From: CBFDBF01 sp050287725 | Lineage (GTDB): Bacteria; Pseudomonadota; Gammaproteobacteria; Chromatiales; Chromatiaceae | Length of the DNA: 64,000 nt | Direction: 5' to 3' | Assembly (NCBI GenBank): GCA_050287725.1 | Contig: JBNKCL010000040.1 | Coordinates: forward strand, 1 to 64,000 | Shown here: piece by piece, positions 15,619 to 24,062 of the stretch | How positions within the stretch are numbered: position 1 is the first letter of the stretch | Layout: each line of letters starts with the position of its first letter | Program-made: the position numbers and the translations under genes | The notes under the pieces: model-generated | The model's database searches: none | Seen by the model: the letters and a program-made list of their open reading frames with translations, nothing else | Told to the model about the DNA's origin: nothing

Positions 15619-17091
15619 CTAACTCAGGCGTTTACGCTCGTTCGATGGCGGAATCGCCATCGCCTCGCGGTATTTGGCAATGGTCCGACGGGCGATATTG
15701 ATGCCCTGGTCGGTCAGGATGCTCGCGATCTTGTTGTCGCTGAGCGGCTTGCTCGGTTTTTCGGCGGCCACCAGCTTCTTGATCAAGGCGCGGATCGCGG
15801 TGGCCGAACACTCCCCGCCGGCCGCCGTCGAAACGTGGCTGGAGAAAAAATATTTGAACTCGAAGGTTCCGCGCGGGGTATACATGTATTTCTGGGTGGT
15901 GACACGGGAGATGGTGGATTCATGCATCTCCAGGGCCTCGGCGATATCCCGCAGCACCAAGGGACGCATCGCCTCTTCGCCGTATTCAAAAAAGTTGCGC
16001 TGAACCTCCACGATCTTGGTGGCCACCTTCAGCAGCGTCTGATTGCGGCTGAGCAGACTCTTGAGGAACCAGCGCGCTTCCTGCAGATGGTTTTTCAAGT
16101 AGGTATTCGCGTCGCTGGAGTCGGCGCGCCGGATCAGCTTGGCGTAATCGGTGTTGATACGGAGGCGTGGGGTAACACTGGGGTTCAGTTCCACCACCCA
16201 GCGGTTGTTTTTCTTGGATACGAATACGTCCGGTACGACATATTGCGCCTGGGAGTCGGCAATGGCGGTACCGGGGTGGGGCGAAAGAGTGCGGATCAGA
16301 CGGATCACTTCCGAAAGTTCGTCATCGGAGAGTTTGAGCTGGCGCTTGATTTGCTGATGGTCCTGGTTGGCCAGGAGATCGAAGTAGTCTCCCACCAACC
16401 GCAGGGCCGCATCCAGCCAGCGGGTCTCTTTCGGCAGTTGCTGCAGTTGCAACAACAGACACTCGCGCGGATTGCGGGCTGCCACGCCGGGCGGATCGAA
16501 CTGCTGGATCCGGTGCAATACCGCCTCCACCTCATCCAGCGCCACTTCGTCGTCGGCCAGTGCGGAGTGGATCTCCTCCAGGGTGGTGGTGAGATAACCG
16601 TCCTCATTCACGGCATCGATAATGGTTACCGCGATATTGCGGTCGAGATCGCTGAACGGGGTCAGATTCAGTTGCCAGCTGAGGTGGTCGTGGAGCGTCT
16701 GGGCGCCGCTGCATTGCACCATGAAGTCCTGATCGTCGTCATAGGTGCCGGCGGTGCCGGTGGTCGGCGGCAGGACGCTGTCGTAGATATCGCCCCATTG
16801 ACTGTCCACCGGAAGATCTTCCGGCATGGTGTCCGATCCGGCGTTGAGCTCCCGTTCGTCTTCCGGGTTGTCATAGCTCGTGCTCTCGCGATATTCGCCG
16901 TGCTCCTCGTTCTGTGACCCCTCCTCCCGGGCGGACTCCTCTTCGGCCTCCAGCATCGGGTTGGTGTCCAGCACCTCCTGGATCTCCTGTTTGAGATCCA
17001 GGGTCGACAGCTGTAACAGGCGGATCGCCTGCTGCAGTTGCGGTGTCATGGTAAGGTGCTGCCCGAGGCGAAGCTGGAGTGTCTGCTTCAT
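15619..17091 (-). CDS. rpoN: RNA polymerase sigma-54 factor
   Basis: A 490-residue sigma-54. The start at 17091 gives MKQTLQLRLGQHLTMTPQLQQAI, the glutamine-rich activator-response region I. An acidic linker (about 50-100) follows, then the core-binding domain. The C-terminal RpoN box reads ARRTIAKYRE, which contacts the -24 promoter element. It directs transcription that depends on enhancer-binding proteins, often of pilus, nitrogen and motility genes. The frame is open to 17325, but the extra residues do not match the family. I found no convincing -24/-12 promoter in the window. Confidence 0.96.
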   Translation of the reverse strand: MKQTLQLRLGQHLTMTPQLQQAIRLLQLSTLDLKQEIQEVLDTNPMLEAEEESAREEGSQNEEHGEYRESTSYDNPEDERELNAGSDTMPEDLPVDSQWGDIYDSVLPPTTGTAGTYDDDQDFMVQCSGAQTLHDHLSWQLNLTPFSDLDRNIAVTIIDAVNEDGYLTTTLEEIHSALADDEVALDEVEAVLHRIQQFDPPGVAARNPRECLLLQLQQLPKETRWLDAALRLVGDYFDLLANQDHQQIKRQLKLSDDELSEVIRLIRTLSPHPGTAIADSQAQYVVPDVFVSKKNNRWVVELNPSVTPRLRINTDYAKLIRRADSSDANTYLKNHLQEARWFLKSLLSRNQTLLKVATKIVEVQRNFFEYGEEAMRPLVLRDIAEALEMHESTISRVTTQKYMYTPRGTFEFKYFFSSHVSTAAGGECSATAIRALIKKLVAAEKPSKPLSDNKIASILTDQGINIARRTIAKYREAMAIPPSNERKRLS

Positions 17092-17263
17092 ACGGGAATA
17101 CTGTGGCCGGCTTGGAACATGAATTCTTCTTTTTCCCCTAACTTCCATTCTAGCGCAAAACCCCAGGGGCAAAACCCCGGGGGCGGGGATGCGGCAGGGC
17201 GGACGACGGGGGTGACTGAGACCGTCGACCGGCGAAGGGTCGGGTGCAGGGGGCGCGGGCGCT

Positions 17264-17989
17264 TCACAGGCTGAAATGCTTGCCCAGATAGACGTTGCGC
17301 ACTTCCTGGTGGCTGAGGATCGCATTTGGATCCCCTTCGGCGATCAGCCGCCCGTCGCTGATGATGTAGGCGCGGTTACAGATGCCGAGGGTTTCGCGTA
17401 CGTTGTGATCGGTGATCAGAATTCCGATCCCACGGGCGGCCAGTGCGCGAATGATCTTCTGGATATCCACCACCGAGATGGGGTCGACCCCGGCGAACGG
17501 TTCGTCCAGCAGGATCACCCGCGGTTCCACCGCCAGCGCCCGCGCGATCTCCAGGCGTCGCCGTTCGCCGCCGGAGAGGCTCATGGCCAGGTGGTCTCGC
17601 AGGTGACCGAGTCCGAAGTCGTACAGCAGTTCCTCGACCCGCTCCTCCTGCCGGGGCCGGTCCAGCTCTTTGCGGGTCTCCAGAATCGCGAGGATATTGT
17701 CGGAGACCGTCAGTTTGCGGAACACCGACGGTTCCTGCGCCAGGTATCCCAGCCCCATCTGGGCGCGCCCGTGCATCGGGAAGGTGGTGATATCCCGGCC
17801 GTCCAGGGAGATGGTGCCGTGCTCCACCGGGATCAGCCCCGCGATCATGTAGAAACAGGTGGTTTTGCCGGCGCCGTTCGGGCCCAGCAGACCCACCACC
17901 TCTCCGCTGGAGATGCGCAGAGAGACGCCGTCCACCACGGCGCGCCGGCGATAGTGCTTTTCGAGATCGCTGGCGACGAGCAGGGTCAT
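17264..17989 (-). CDS. lptB: LPS export ABC transporter ATPase LptB
   Basis: A 241-residue cytosolic ATPase that powers extraction of lipopolysaccharide from the inner membrane with LptF/G. Walker A GPNGAGKT is at about 36-43, signature LSGGERRR, and Walker B VILLDEPFAGVDP. ITDHNVRETLGICNRAYI is typical of LptB. Its start overlaps the lptA stop by 4 bp. lptF/lptG are not in this window. Confidence 0.95.
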   Translation of the reverse strand: MTLLVASDLEKHYRRRAVVDGVSLRISSGEVVGLLGPNGAGKTTCFYMIAGLIPVEHGTISLDGRDITTFPMHGRAQMGLGYLAQEPSVFRKLTVSDNILAILETRKELDRPRQEERVEELLYDFGLGHLRDHLAMSLSGGERRRLEIARALAVEPRVILLDEPFAGVDPISVVDIQKIIRALAARGIGILITDHNVRETLGICNRAYIISDGRLIAEGDPNAILSHQEVRNVYLGKHFSL

Positions 17990-18504
17990 TTGCCGCTCTG
18001 ACTGCCGATGGTGACCCGGACCCGCTGATTGCCCTGGGCGCTGGCGCCTGCCCGGATCACCGCCTTGGCGCGGTCATAGACGATCCGATCGCTCTTGAAG
18101 TTGTCCTGGCCCTGGCGCAGGCTGGCGTTGCCGGTCAATATCAGGGTCTCGCTGTCCACGCTGTATTCCATATGGTTGGCGCGTCCTTCCACATACTCCT
18201 GTTTGCCGTCCGGGAGCTGCTGCAAAGTGGCCGGTTTCCCTTCCGCCACCACCCGGTTCGATTCGCCCGGCTTGCTGCCCTGGATCACCGTCACCTTGTC
18301 CGCCTTCAAGGTAATGGTGCCCTGGTGCAATACCACGTTGCCTTGATAGGTATTCGTTTTCCGGTTTTCGTCGATATCCATGCCGTCCGCTTCCACCGTG
18401 ATCGGCTGTTGCAGATCGGATTGCAGCGCCGCTGCCGTTTCCGCCAGCAGCAACAGCAACAACCACAGGAGGGCGAACCGCCGGGGATGATCAATCGATT
18501 TCAT
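17986..18504 (-). CDS. lptA: Periplasmic LPS transport protein LptA
   Basis: A 172-residue protein with an N-terminal signal peptide (RFALLWLLLLLLAETAAA). The OstA-like beta-jellyroll domain contains ITVEADGMDIDENRKTNTY and YVEGRANHMEYS. It bridges LptC in the inner membrane to LptD in the outer membrane. It overlaps lptC by 14 bp and lptB by 4 bp, so the three are translationally coupled. Confidence 0.93.
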   Translation of the reverse strand: MKSIDHPRRFALLWLLLLLLAETAAALQSDLQQPITVEADGMDIDENRKTNTYQGNVVLHQGTITLKADKVTVIQGSKPGESNRVVAEGKPATLQQLPDGKQEYVEGRANHMEYSVDSETLILTGNASLRQGQDNFKSDRIVYDRAKAVIRAGASAQGNQRVRVTIGSQSGK

Positions 18505-19054
18505 AGCGTCCCTTTACATTCGCAAGAAATTTAATGCGCACCGGTTCCTTGAACCAGACCTGTATACCCCTGGATTCTAACCGGCTTCCGAGGCTGGTGA
18601 CAGTAATCTGCTCATCCGTCTCCGCATAGCTCTCTTCCGGCTGCACCCGAAGATTGCGGGTTACGATATGAAGCGGACGGATCTTCCCGGCCGCGGCCCG
18701 GTCGAGGGTCACCGGTCCGTTCAGCAGCAACAGCTTGCCGTCCCCCGACAGCCACCCCTGTTCCGACTGTATCTGCCAGAGCGGGTGTTCATTCTGAAAC
18801 AGCGTGAGATGAGGGTTGGTGAGTTCGGTGCTGTCATCGTCCGGGAAGTGAAGCATCCGGTCGGCGCTCAGGCGGCGGAACGGCGTGCCGTGGTCGTTCA
18901 GCACCGTATTGGTGAAGTTCTCCAGGAAATAGTCCGCGTTGTGCGGTTCCTGTTCCGTCGGAAGCCCTCCCCGGGAAGAGGTTTCCAGCAACAACCGGGT
19001 GCCGCCGAGAACCGCCAGCAGCACGCCGCCCAATATCAGGGTGCGCCGTTCCAT
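18491..19054 (-). CDS. lptC: LPS export system protein LptC
   Basis: A 187-residue bitopic protein with one N-terminal membrane helix (about 6-24) and a periplasmic OstA-like domain (DYFLENFTNTVLNDHGTP, ITVTSLGSRLESRG). It receives LPS from LptBFG and passes it to LptA. It starts 3 bp after kdsC ends, within kdsD-kdsC-lptC-lptA-lptB. Confidence 0.92.
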   Translation of the reverse strand: MERRTLILGGVLLAVLGGTRLLLETSSRGGLPTEQEPHNADYFLENFTNTVLNDHGTPFRRLSADRMLHFPDDDSTELTNPHLTLFQNEHPLWQIQSEQGWLSGDGKLLLLNGPVTLDRAAAGKIRPLHIVTRNLRVQPEESYAETDEQITVTSLGSRLESRGIQVWFKEPVRIKFLANVKGRYEID

Positions 19055-19057
19055 GGT

Positions 19058-19579
19058 CTAAAGGTAGTGCTGCAGGGCCGCATCCAGCGTTCCCTGGGCC
19101 TCCATCAGGAGTTCACACACCTCCCGGGCGGCCCCCTTCCCACCGCCGTTTTCAGTCTGCCAGTGCGCGTGCCGGATCACCAGGTGATGGGCGTCCTTTA
19201 CCGCAATCGCCAGACCCACCCGGCGCATAATCGGGAGGTCCACCACATCGTCGCCCACATAGGCGATCTGTTCGTCCTGCAGGCCCAGTTCCGTCTTCAA
19301 GGCCTCATAGGCCGGGAGCTTCTCCCGTTGCCCCTGGTACAGATGGCGGATGCCGAGGCCCTCCATCCGCAGTGCCACCACCTGGGAGGTGCGACCGGTG
19401 ATAACGCCGATCTCGACCCCGCTGGCTTGCAGCATCTTCATCCCGTGGCCGTCTTTGGTGTTGAACGCCTTGTACTCCTGGCCGTCGTCCCCCAGGAACA
19501 GACTGCCGTTGGTGAGCACACCGTCCACGTCGAAGATGACGAGTCGGATCTGGGCGGCTTTATCCAGAAGATCTTGCAT
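19058..19579 (-). CDS. kdsC: 3-deoxy-D-manno-octulosonate 8-phosphate phosphatase
   Basis: A 173-residue HAD-family phosphatase without a cap domain, giving Kdo for LPS core synthesis. The nucleophile motif is LVIFDVDGVLTNG. ITGRTSQVV and the Mg2+-binding AYVGDDVVDLPIMRRVG are also conserved. It lies 9 bp after kdsD. Confidence 0.95.
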   Translation of the reverse strand: MQDLLDKAAQIRLVIFDVDGVLTNGSLFLGDDGQEYKAFNTKDGHGMKMLQASGVEIGVITGRTSQVVALRMEGLGIRHLYQGQREKLPAYEALKTELGLQDEQIAYVGDDVVDLPIMRRVGLAIAVKDAHHLVIRHAHWQTENGGGKGAAREVCELLMEAQGTLDAALQHYL

Positions 19580-19588
19580 CGTATCGGG

Positions 19589-20587
19589 CTACACCACGCC
19601 GGCGCGCAGCAGGTCGTGCATATTGACGGTTCCTACCAGGCGCAGTTCTTCATCTACGATCGGGAGGGCGTTGATCTTTTTTTCCTGCATGATTTGTAGC
19701 GCCTCCGCCGCCAGCATCTCCGGGCGTGCAGTCTGGCAATTCCGGGTCATCACGTCGACGATCCGGCAGCTGTGAACGTCGGGCGCCGTATCCAGCGCGC
19801 GCCGCAGGTCCCCGTCGGTAAAGACCCCTTTGATCCGGTGCTCGCGATCCACCACCGTGGTCATGCCGAGCCCCTTGTCGGTCATCTCGATCAGGGCGTC
19901 GCGCAGGCTGGCGTCCTCCGGTACCTTCGGAATGGCGTCACCGGAGTGCATGATATCACCGATCAACAGCAGCAGCCGCCGGCCCAGGGTGCCGCCCGGA
20001 TGGGAGCGGGCGAAGTCCTCTTCGGTGAAACCGCGCGCCTCCAGCAAGGCGATGGCCAGGGCGTCCCCCATGGCCAGGGTGGCGGTGGTGCTGGAAGTGG
20101 GAGCCAGATTGAGCGGGCAGGCCTCCTGCTGCACGCTGACATCGAGATTGACGTCGGCCATGCGGGAGAGCATCGAATCGGGTTTGCCGGTGAGCGCGAT
20201 CAGCGGCACCCCCAGGCGTTTGATCAGCGGCAGGATGGTGAGCAGTTCCGTGGTCTCGCCGGAGTTGGAGAGCGCCAGCACCACGTCCTTGGCGGTGATC
20301 ATCCCCAGATCGCCGTGACTCGCCTCGCCGGGATGAACGAAGAATGCGGGGCTGCCGGTGCTGGCCAGGGTGGCCGCAATCTTGCCGCCGATATGGCCCG
20401 ATTTGCCCATGCCGGTGACTACGATCCGCCCTTCGCAGGCAAGCATGAAGGCGCATGCCTGGGCGAATGCCTGGTCGATGCGGGGCGCCAGCGCCCGGAT
20501 GGCGTCTGCTTCGTTCTCGATCACCGCCAATCCCAGCGCCCGCAGGCGGTCCGCTTCGGCGGCGGTGGGACGTGTATTCTTACTCAT
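19589..20587 (-). CDS. kdsD: D-arabinose 5-phosphate isomerase
   Basis: A 332-residue enzyme converting ribulose 5-phosphate to arabinose 5-phosphate, the first step of Kdo synthesis. The N-terminal SIS domain (VVTGMGKSGHIGGKIA, LALSNSGETTE) is followed by two CBS domains with VFTDGDLRRAL. The start at 20587 overlaps the caxA stop by 4 bp; the open frame further upstream lies inside caxA. Confidence 0.94.
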   Translation of the reverse strand: MSKNTRPTAAEADRLRALGLAVIENEADAIRALAPRIDQAFAQACAFMLACEGRIVVTGMGKSGHIGGKIAATLASTGSPAFFVHPGEASHGDLGMITAKDVVLALSNSGETTELLTILPLIKRLGVPLIALTGKPDSMLSRMADVNLDVSVQQEACPLNLAPTSSTTATLAMGDALAIALLEARGFTEEDFARSHPGGTLGRRLLLLIGDIMHSGDAIPKVPEDASLRDALIEMTDKGLGMTTVVDREHRIKGVFTDGDLRRALDTAPDVHSCRIVDVMTRNCQTARPEMLAAEALQIMQEKKINALPIVDEELRLVGTVNMHDLLRAGVV

Positions 20588-21606
20588 TTTGTCTGCAACT
20601 CCAGCGTTGGCGGGGCGTCCGGCAGTTGTGCCGGCGCCAGCCGGTCGGCTTCCAGGAACAGCCATCCCTGATAGCCGAGAAACGCAAGCATCAACAGCGC
20701 GCCTTCGATGCGGCTGATGCGGCCCGGTGCGCCGAAGCCGTAGCTCATGACGAACATGGCCAGGGTGATGCCGATCATCATCGGCAGATCCCGGCTCAGC
20801 ACCTCCGGCGCGAACAGGCCGGGGGCGATCAGTCCGGGCATCGCGAGCACCGCCAGCAGATTGTACATGTTGGAGCCGATGATGTTACCGATTGCGATGT
20901 CCGGCTCCTGTTTCAGTGCGCCCGCCAGGCTGGCCGCCAGTTCCGGCAGGCTGGTGCCGATGGCGACGATGGTCAGTCCGATCACCAGGTCACTGACCCC
21001 GAATGCGGTGGCGATATCGACTGCGCCCAACACCAGCAGGCGCGACCCCAGCAGCAACACCCCCAACCCGACCAGGAACCAGAACAGGGCGATGGCGGTT
21101 TTCATCTGCTGCGGGATCTCCGCTTCGTACTCCTGAAGCAACGGATCCGAGGCCCGCCCCGACTTGCCGATCCGGACCATGCCGTAGAGCATGACCCCGA
21201 GTCCCACCAGCAGGATGGCGCCGTCCCAGCGACTGAGGTCTCCATCCAGCAGCAGCAGGACGGTGACCAGGTACACCGCCAGCAGCATCGGATACTCCCG
21301 TTTCAGGGTGGCGGATTGCACCTGCAGCGGGATCACCAGCGAGGTCGCTCCCAGAATCAGGCCGACGTTGGCGATGTTCGAACCCAGGGCGTTGCCGATG
21401 GCGAGTCCGGGATTCCCTTCCAGGGCCGCCATGCTGGAGACCAGGATTTCCGGCGCCGAGGTGCCGAAACCGACGATGGTCAGCCCGATCAGCATACTGG
21501 AGACCCCCAGGTTACGGGCGAGGGCGGCGGCCCCGGTGATAAACCGGTCGGCGCCCCAGACCAGGAGCAGGAATCCGGCAATGATGGCGGCGGTGGAGAG
21601 CAACAT
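20584..21606 (-). CDS. Calcium/sodium antiporter, CaxA/YrbG family
   Basis: A 340-residue inner-membrane exchanger with two inverted repeats of about five helices. Each repeat carries the alpha motif: GFGTSAPEILVSSMAALEGN near residue 50 and AIGTSLPELAASLAGALKQ near 210. ATG 21606 gives a good N-terminal helix; an upstream TTG at 21639 is the alternative start. It heads the kds-lpt cluster, as yrbG does in E. coli. Ion specificity is inferred from the family only. Confidence 0.9.
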   Translation of the reverse strand: MLLSTAAIIAGFLLLVWGADRFITGAAALARNLGVSSMLIGLTIVGFGTSAPEILVSSMAALEGNPGLAIGNALGSNIANVGLILGATSLVIPLQVQSATLKREYPMLLAVYLVTVLLLLDGDLSRWDGAILLVGLGVMLYGMVRIGKSGRASDPLLQEYEAEIPQQMKTAIALFWFLVGLGVLLLGSRLLVLGAVDIATAFGVSDLVIGLTIVAIGTSLPELAASLAGALKQEPDIAIGNIIGSNMYNLLAVLAMPGLIAPGLFAPEVLSRDLPMMIGITLAMFVMSYGFGAPGRISRIEGALLMLAFLGYQGWLFLEADRLAPAQLPDAPPTLELQTK

Positions 21607-21712
21607 GGAGTGAAATCGATATTTCCCAACGACAATCAATCAGGCGCTGGCATTGTTCCAGAGTCAAGCCGGAGAAGGCAAGGCGGATTTCGGGCTGGCG
21701 CGGCCCGCCGCG

Positions 21713-22156
21713 TCAATCTATGAAAAATTGCTGGCTGAAACGGGCGCGGATCGGCTGCTTTTCGCCGTCCGGGGTTACCTCCAGATTGAATACGACGATC
21801 TCGCCGTCGGTGACCGGGAAGTCATCGATGTAGTAGATGGCGTCTCCCTCCCGTATTTCACGCAGGTTGATCGGTTTGGGGACCCCGTTGAGGCTGGCGG
21901 CCGTGAGGACGATCCGGGCCGGGACCGAATGCCCGGTGGTGCCGGCCTCGTCTTTAATCACGCTGATGTTTACCAGCCCGCGGTATTTGCTGCGCTGCAC
22001 TCCGTAGGCCTGCGCCACCTCGGGGGTGAGGAAATCGCATTTAATGGCGTTGTGATGGACGGTATAGCCGTCCCCGTGAGTACTGTTTTCGGCCGGCACG
22101 GTCAGTGGAACGAGCAACAGCAGGAGCGCCAGAAATGTGGGACGGATGGTTCGCAT
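21713..22156 (-). CDS. DUF4426 domain-containing periplasmic protein
   Basis: A 147-residue protein. The start at 22156 is set by AGAGGAGA seven bases upstream; the long open frame upstream is metW antisense or shadow. An N-terminal signal peptide (PTFLALLLLLVPLTVPAEN) precedes the DUF4426 domain with HHNAIKCDFLTPEVAQAYG and REGDAIYYIDDFPV. The function is unknown. It follows metX-metW, and this neighbourhood recurs in gammaproteobacteria. Confidence 0.82.
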   Translation of the reverse strand: MRTIRPTFLALLLLLVPLTVPAENSTHGDGYTVHHNAIKCDFLTPEVAQAYGVQRSKYRGLVNISVIKDEAGTTGHSVPARIVLTAASLNGVPKPINLREIREGDAIYYIDDFPVTDGEIVVFNLEVTPDGEKQPIRARFSQQFFID

Positions 22157-22197
22157 GATTTTCTCCTCTGGGACCATTAGGTTACCGCTTGGGGTCG

Positions 22198-22800
22198 TTA
22201 TTCTCCCTGTTCGCAGCGATAGAGCGCGATCTCCCCCAGCAAGTTGGGAAGGAAATGGATGCCGGTGCGGGAACGGTGCGCATAGTCCAGCACCGTCCGC
22301 TCCAGGATCCGGATATTCTTCTGGTGACAAAAATTTTCGAAATCCCGCACGGTGCAGAGATGGATGTTGCGGGTGTCGTACCATTGGGCGGGCAGGGCCC
22401 GCGATACCGGCATGCGGCCCTGAAAACCGAGCTGGAAGCGGTTTTTCCAATAACCGAAGTTGGGGAAGGTCACGATCCCCTGGCGTCCCACTCGCAGCAT
22501 CTCCAGCAGCAGGCGGTCGGGGAAATGGACCGCCTGCAGGGTCTGGGTCATGATGACGTAGTCGAATGCCTGGGCGTCGAAATCGCCCAGTCCCGCATCC
22601 AGGTCGCGTTGGATGACGTTGATCCCGCCATCGATGCAGCAGGCGATGTTTTCGGGATCGATCTCCATGCCGTACCCGCTCACCTGTCGCTCGTCACGCA
22701 GAATCCGCAGCAGGGTGCCGTCGCCGCATCCTAAATCCAGGACTTGCGAGCCGGGAGCGATCCACTCCTTGATGATGGCGATGTCCGGACGCAGATTCAT
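22198..22800 (-). CDS. metW: Methionine biosynthesis protein MetW
   Basis: A 200-residue methyltransferase-fold protein with the motif I region VLDLGCGDGTLLRILRDE and the later AFDYVIMTQTLQAVHFPD. It is nearly always paired with metX, as here with a 4-bp overlap, and is needed for homoserine acyltransferase activity in several species. No methyl-transfer reaction has been established for it. Confidence 0.93.
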   Translation of the reverse strand: MNLRPDIAIIKEWIAPGSQVLDLGCGDGTLLRILRDERQVSGYGMEIDPENIACCIDGGINVIQRDLDAGLGDFDAQAFDYVIMTQTLQAVHFPDRLLLEMLRVGRQGIVTFPNFGYWKNRFQLGFQGRMPVSRALPAQWYDTRNIHLCTVRDFENFCHQKNIRILERTVLDYAHRSRTGIHFLPNLLGEIALYRCEQGE

Positions 22801-23945
22801 GCCGCACCCTCCGCCGCCACTCGCTGCATATAAGCGGTGAGCAGCCGCATATAGTAGGGGTCCGGCATCAGGAAGGCGTCATGCCCGATGGAGGACTCCA
22901 CCTTGGCGTAACTCACCTGGCGTTTGGCGTCCAGCAGCGCCTTGACGATCTCCTCGGAGCGGGCCGGCGAGAAGCGCCAGTCGCCGGTAAAAGAGAGCAC
23001 CAGGAAGCGCGCCTGCGCGCGCCGCAGCGCCGCCGCCAGGTCGTTGTTGTATTCGCTGGCCGGGTCGAAATAGTCCAGCGCCTTGGTCATCAGCAGGTAG
23101 GTGTTGGCGTCGAAGCGTTCGACGAACGACTCTCCCTGATGGCGCAGGTAGCTCTCTACCTGGAACTCCACGCTGAAGCCGTAGTTGATACGGCCTTCCC
23201 GTAGCTCCCTCCCGAATTTGGCGCGCATGGCGTCGTCCGAGAGATAGGTGATGTGTCCCAGCATGCGGGCCAGCATCAGGCCGCGCCGCGGCAGGGTGTC
23301 CCGTTCGTAGAAATGGCCGCCGTGAAAATCGGGATCGGAGAGGATGGCCTGGCGGGCCACCTCGTTGAAGCCGATGTTCTGGGCCGAAAGACGGGGCGCG
23401 GCGGCGATCACCAGGGCGTGGCGGACCCGCTCCGGATAGTCGATGGTCCACTGCATTGCCTGCATGCCGCCGAGGCTGCCGCCGATCACCGCCGCCCACT
23501 GTTGAATCCCGAGGTGTTGCATCAGGGCATACTGGCTTTTCACCCAGTCGCGCACCGTAACGATGGGGAAATCGGGTCCGTAGAACCGGCCGGTGGCGGG
23601 ATTCACGGAGTTCGGCCCGGTGGAGCCCTTGCAGCCGCCCAGGTTGTTGGGGCAGACGATGAAAAAGCGCTTGGTGTCGAACGGTTTGCCGGGGCCGATG
23701 CAGGTGTCCCACCAGCCCGGTTTGGCGTCCGCCGAATCGTGATAGCCGGCGGCGTGGTGGTCGCCCGACAGGGCGTGGCAGATCAGAATGGCGTTGCTGC
23801 GGTCGGCGTTCAGTTCACCGTAGCTCTCATAGACCAGCTCATATTGGGGAAGCGTATGGCCGCACTCCAGTGTGAGTGCCTGATCGAATACCCGCTTTTG
23901 CGGGGTCACCAAACCGACGGAATCAGCGGGAAATGGTTCAGCCAT
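22797..23945 (-). CDS. metX: Homoserine O-acyltransferase MetX
   Basis: A 382-residue alpha/beta-hydrolase fold enzyme that acylates L-homoserine for methionine synthesis. The nucleophile elbow GGSLGGMQAMQW, the FTGDWRFSP acid region and the GHDAFL histidine form the triad. The oxyanion strand HALSGDHHAAG is present. MAEPF at 23945 is taken as the start; an ATG four codons earlier is possible. Family work shows many proteobacterial MetX enzymes paired with MetW use succinyl-CoA rather than acetyl-CoA, so acyl specificity is left open. Confidence 0.92.
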   Translation of the reverse strand: MAEPFPADSVGLVTPQKRVFDQALTLECGHTLPQYELVYESYGELNADRSNAILICHALSGDHHAAGYHDSADAKPGWWDTCIGPGKPFDTKRFFIVCPNNLGGCKGSTGPNSVNPATGRFYGPDFPIVTVRDWVKSQYALMQHLGIQQWAAVIGGSLGGMQAMQWTIDYPERVRHALVIAAAPRLSAQNIGFNEVARQAILSDPDFHGGHFYERDTLPRRGLMLARMLGHITYLSDDAMRAKFGRELREGRINYGFSVEFQVESYLRHQGESFVERFDANTYLLMTKALDYFDPASEYNNDLAAALRRAQARFLVLSFTGDWRFSPARSEEIVKALLDAKRQVSYAKVESSIGHDAFLMPDPYYMRLLTAYMQRVAAEGAA

Positions 23946-24062
23946 TACAGTTTCCACGGTCCTGCAGCAGATAAGCAGCGCAGTCTAGTTATTGTTTCAA
24001 CGGGTCGCAACCGGAACGGGTCTCCCCCTCCCTGGGCGCCGGTAAGCGATCGGGTTCGTGTT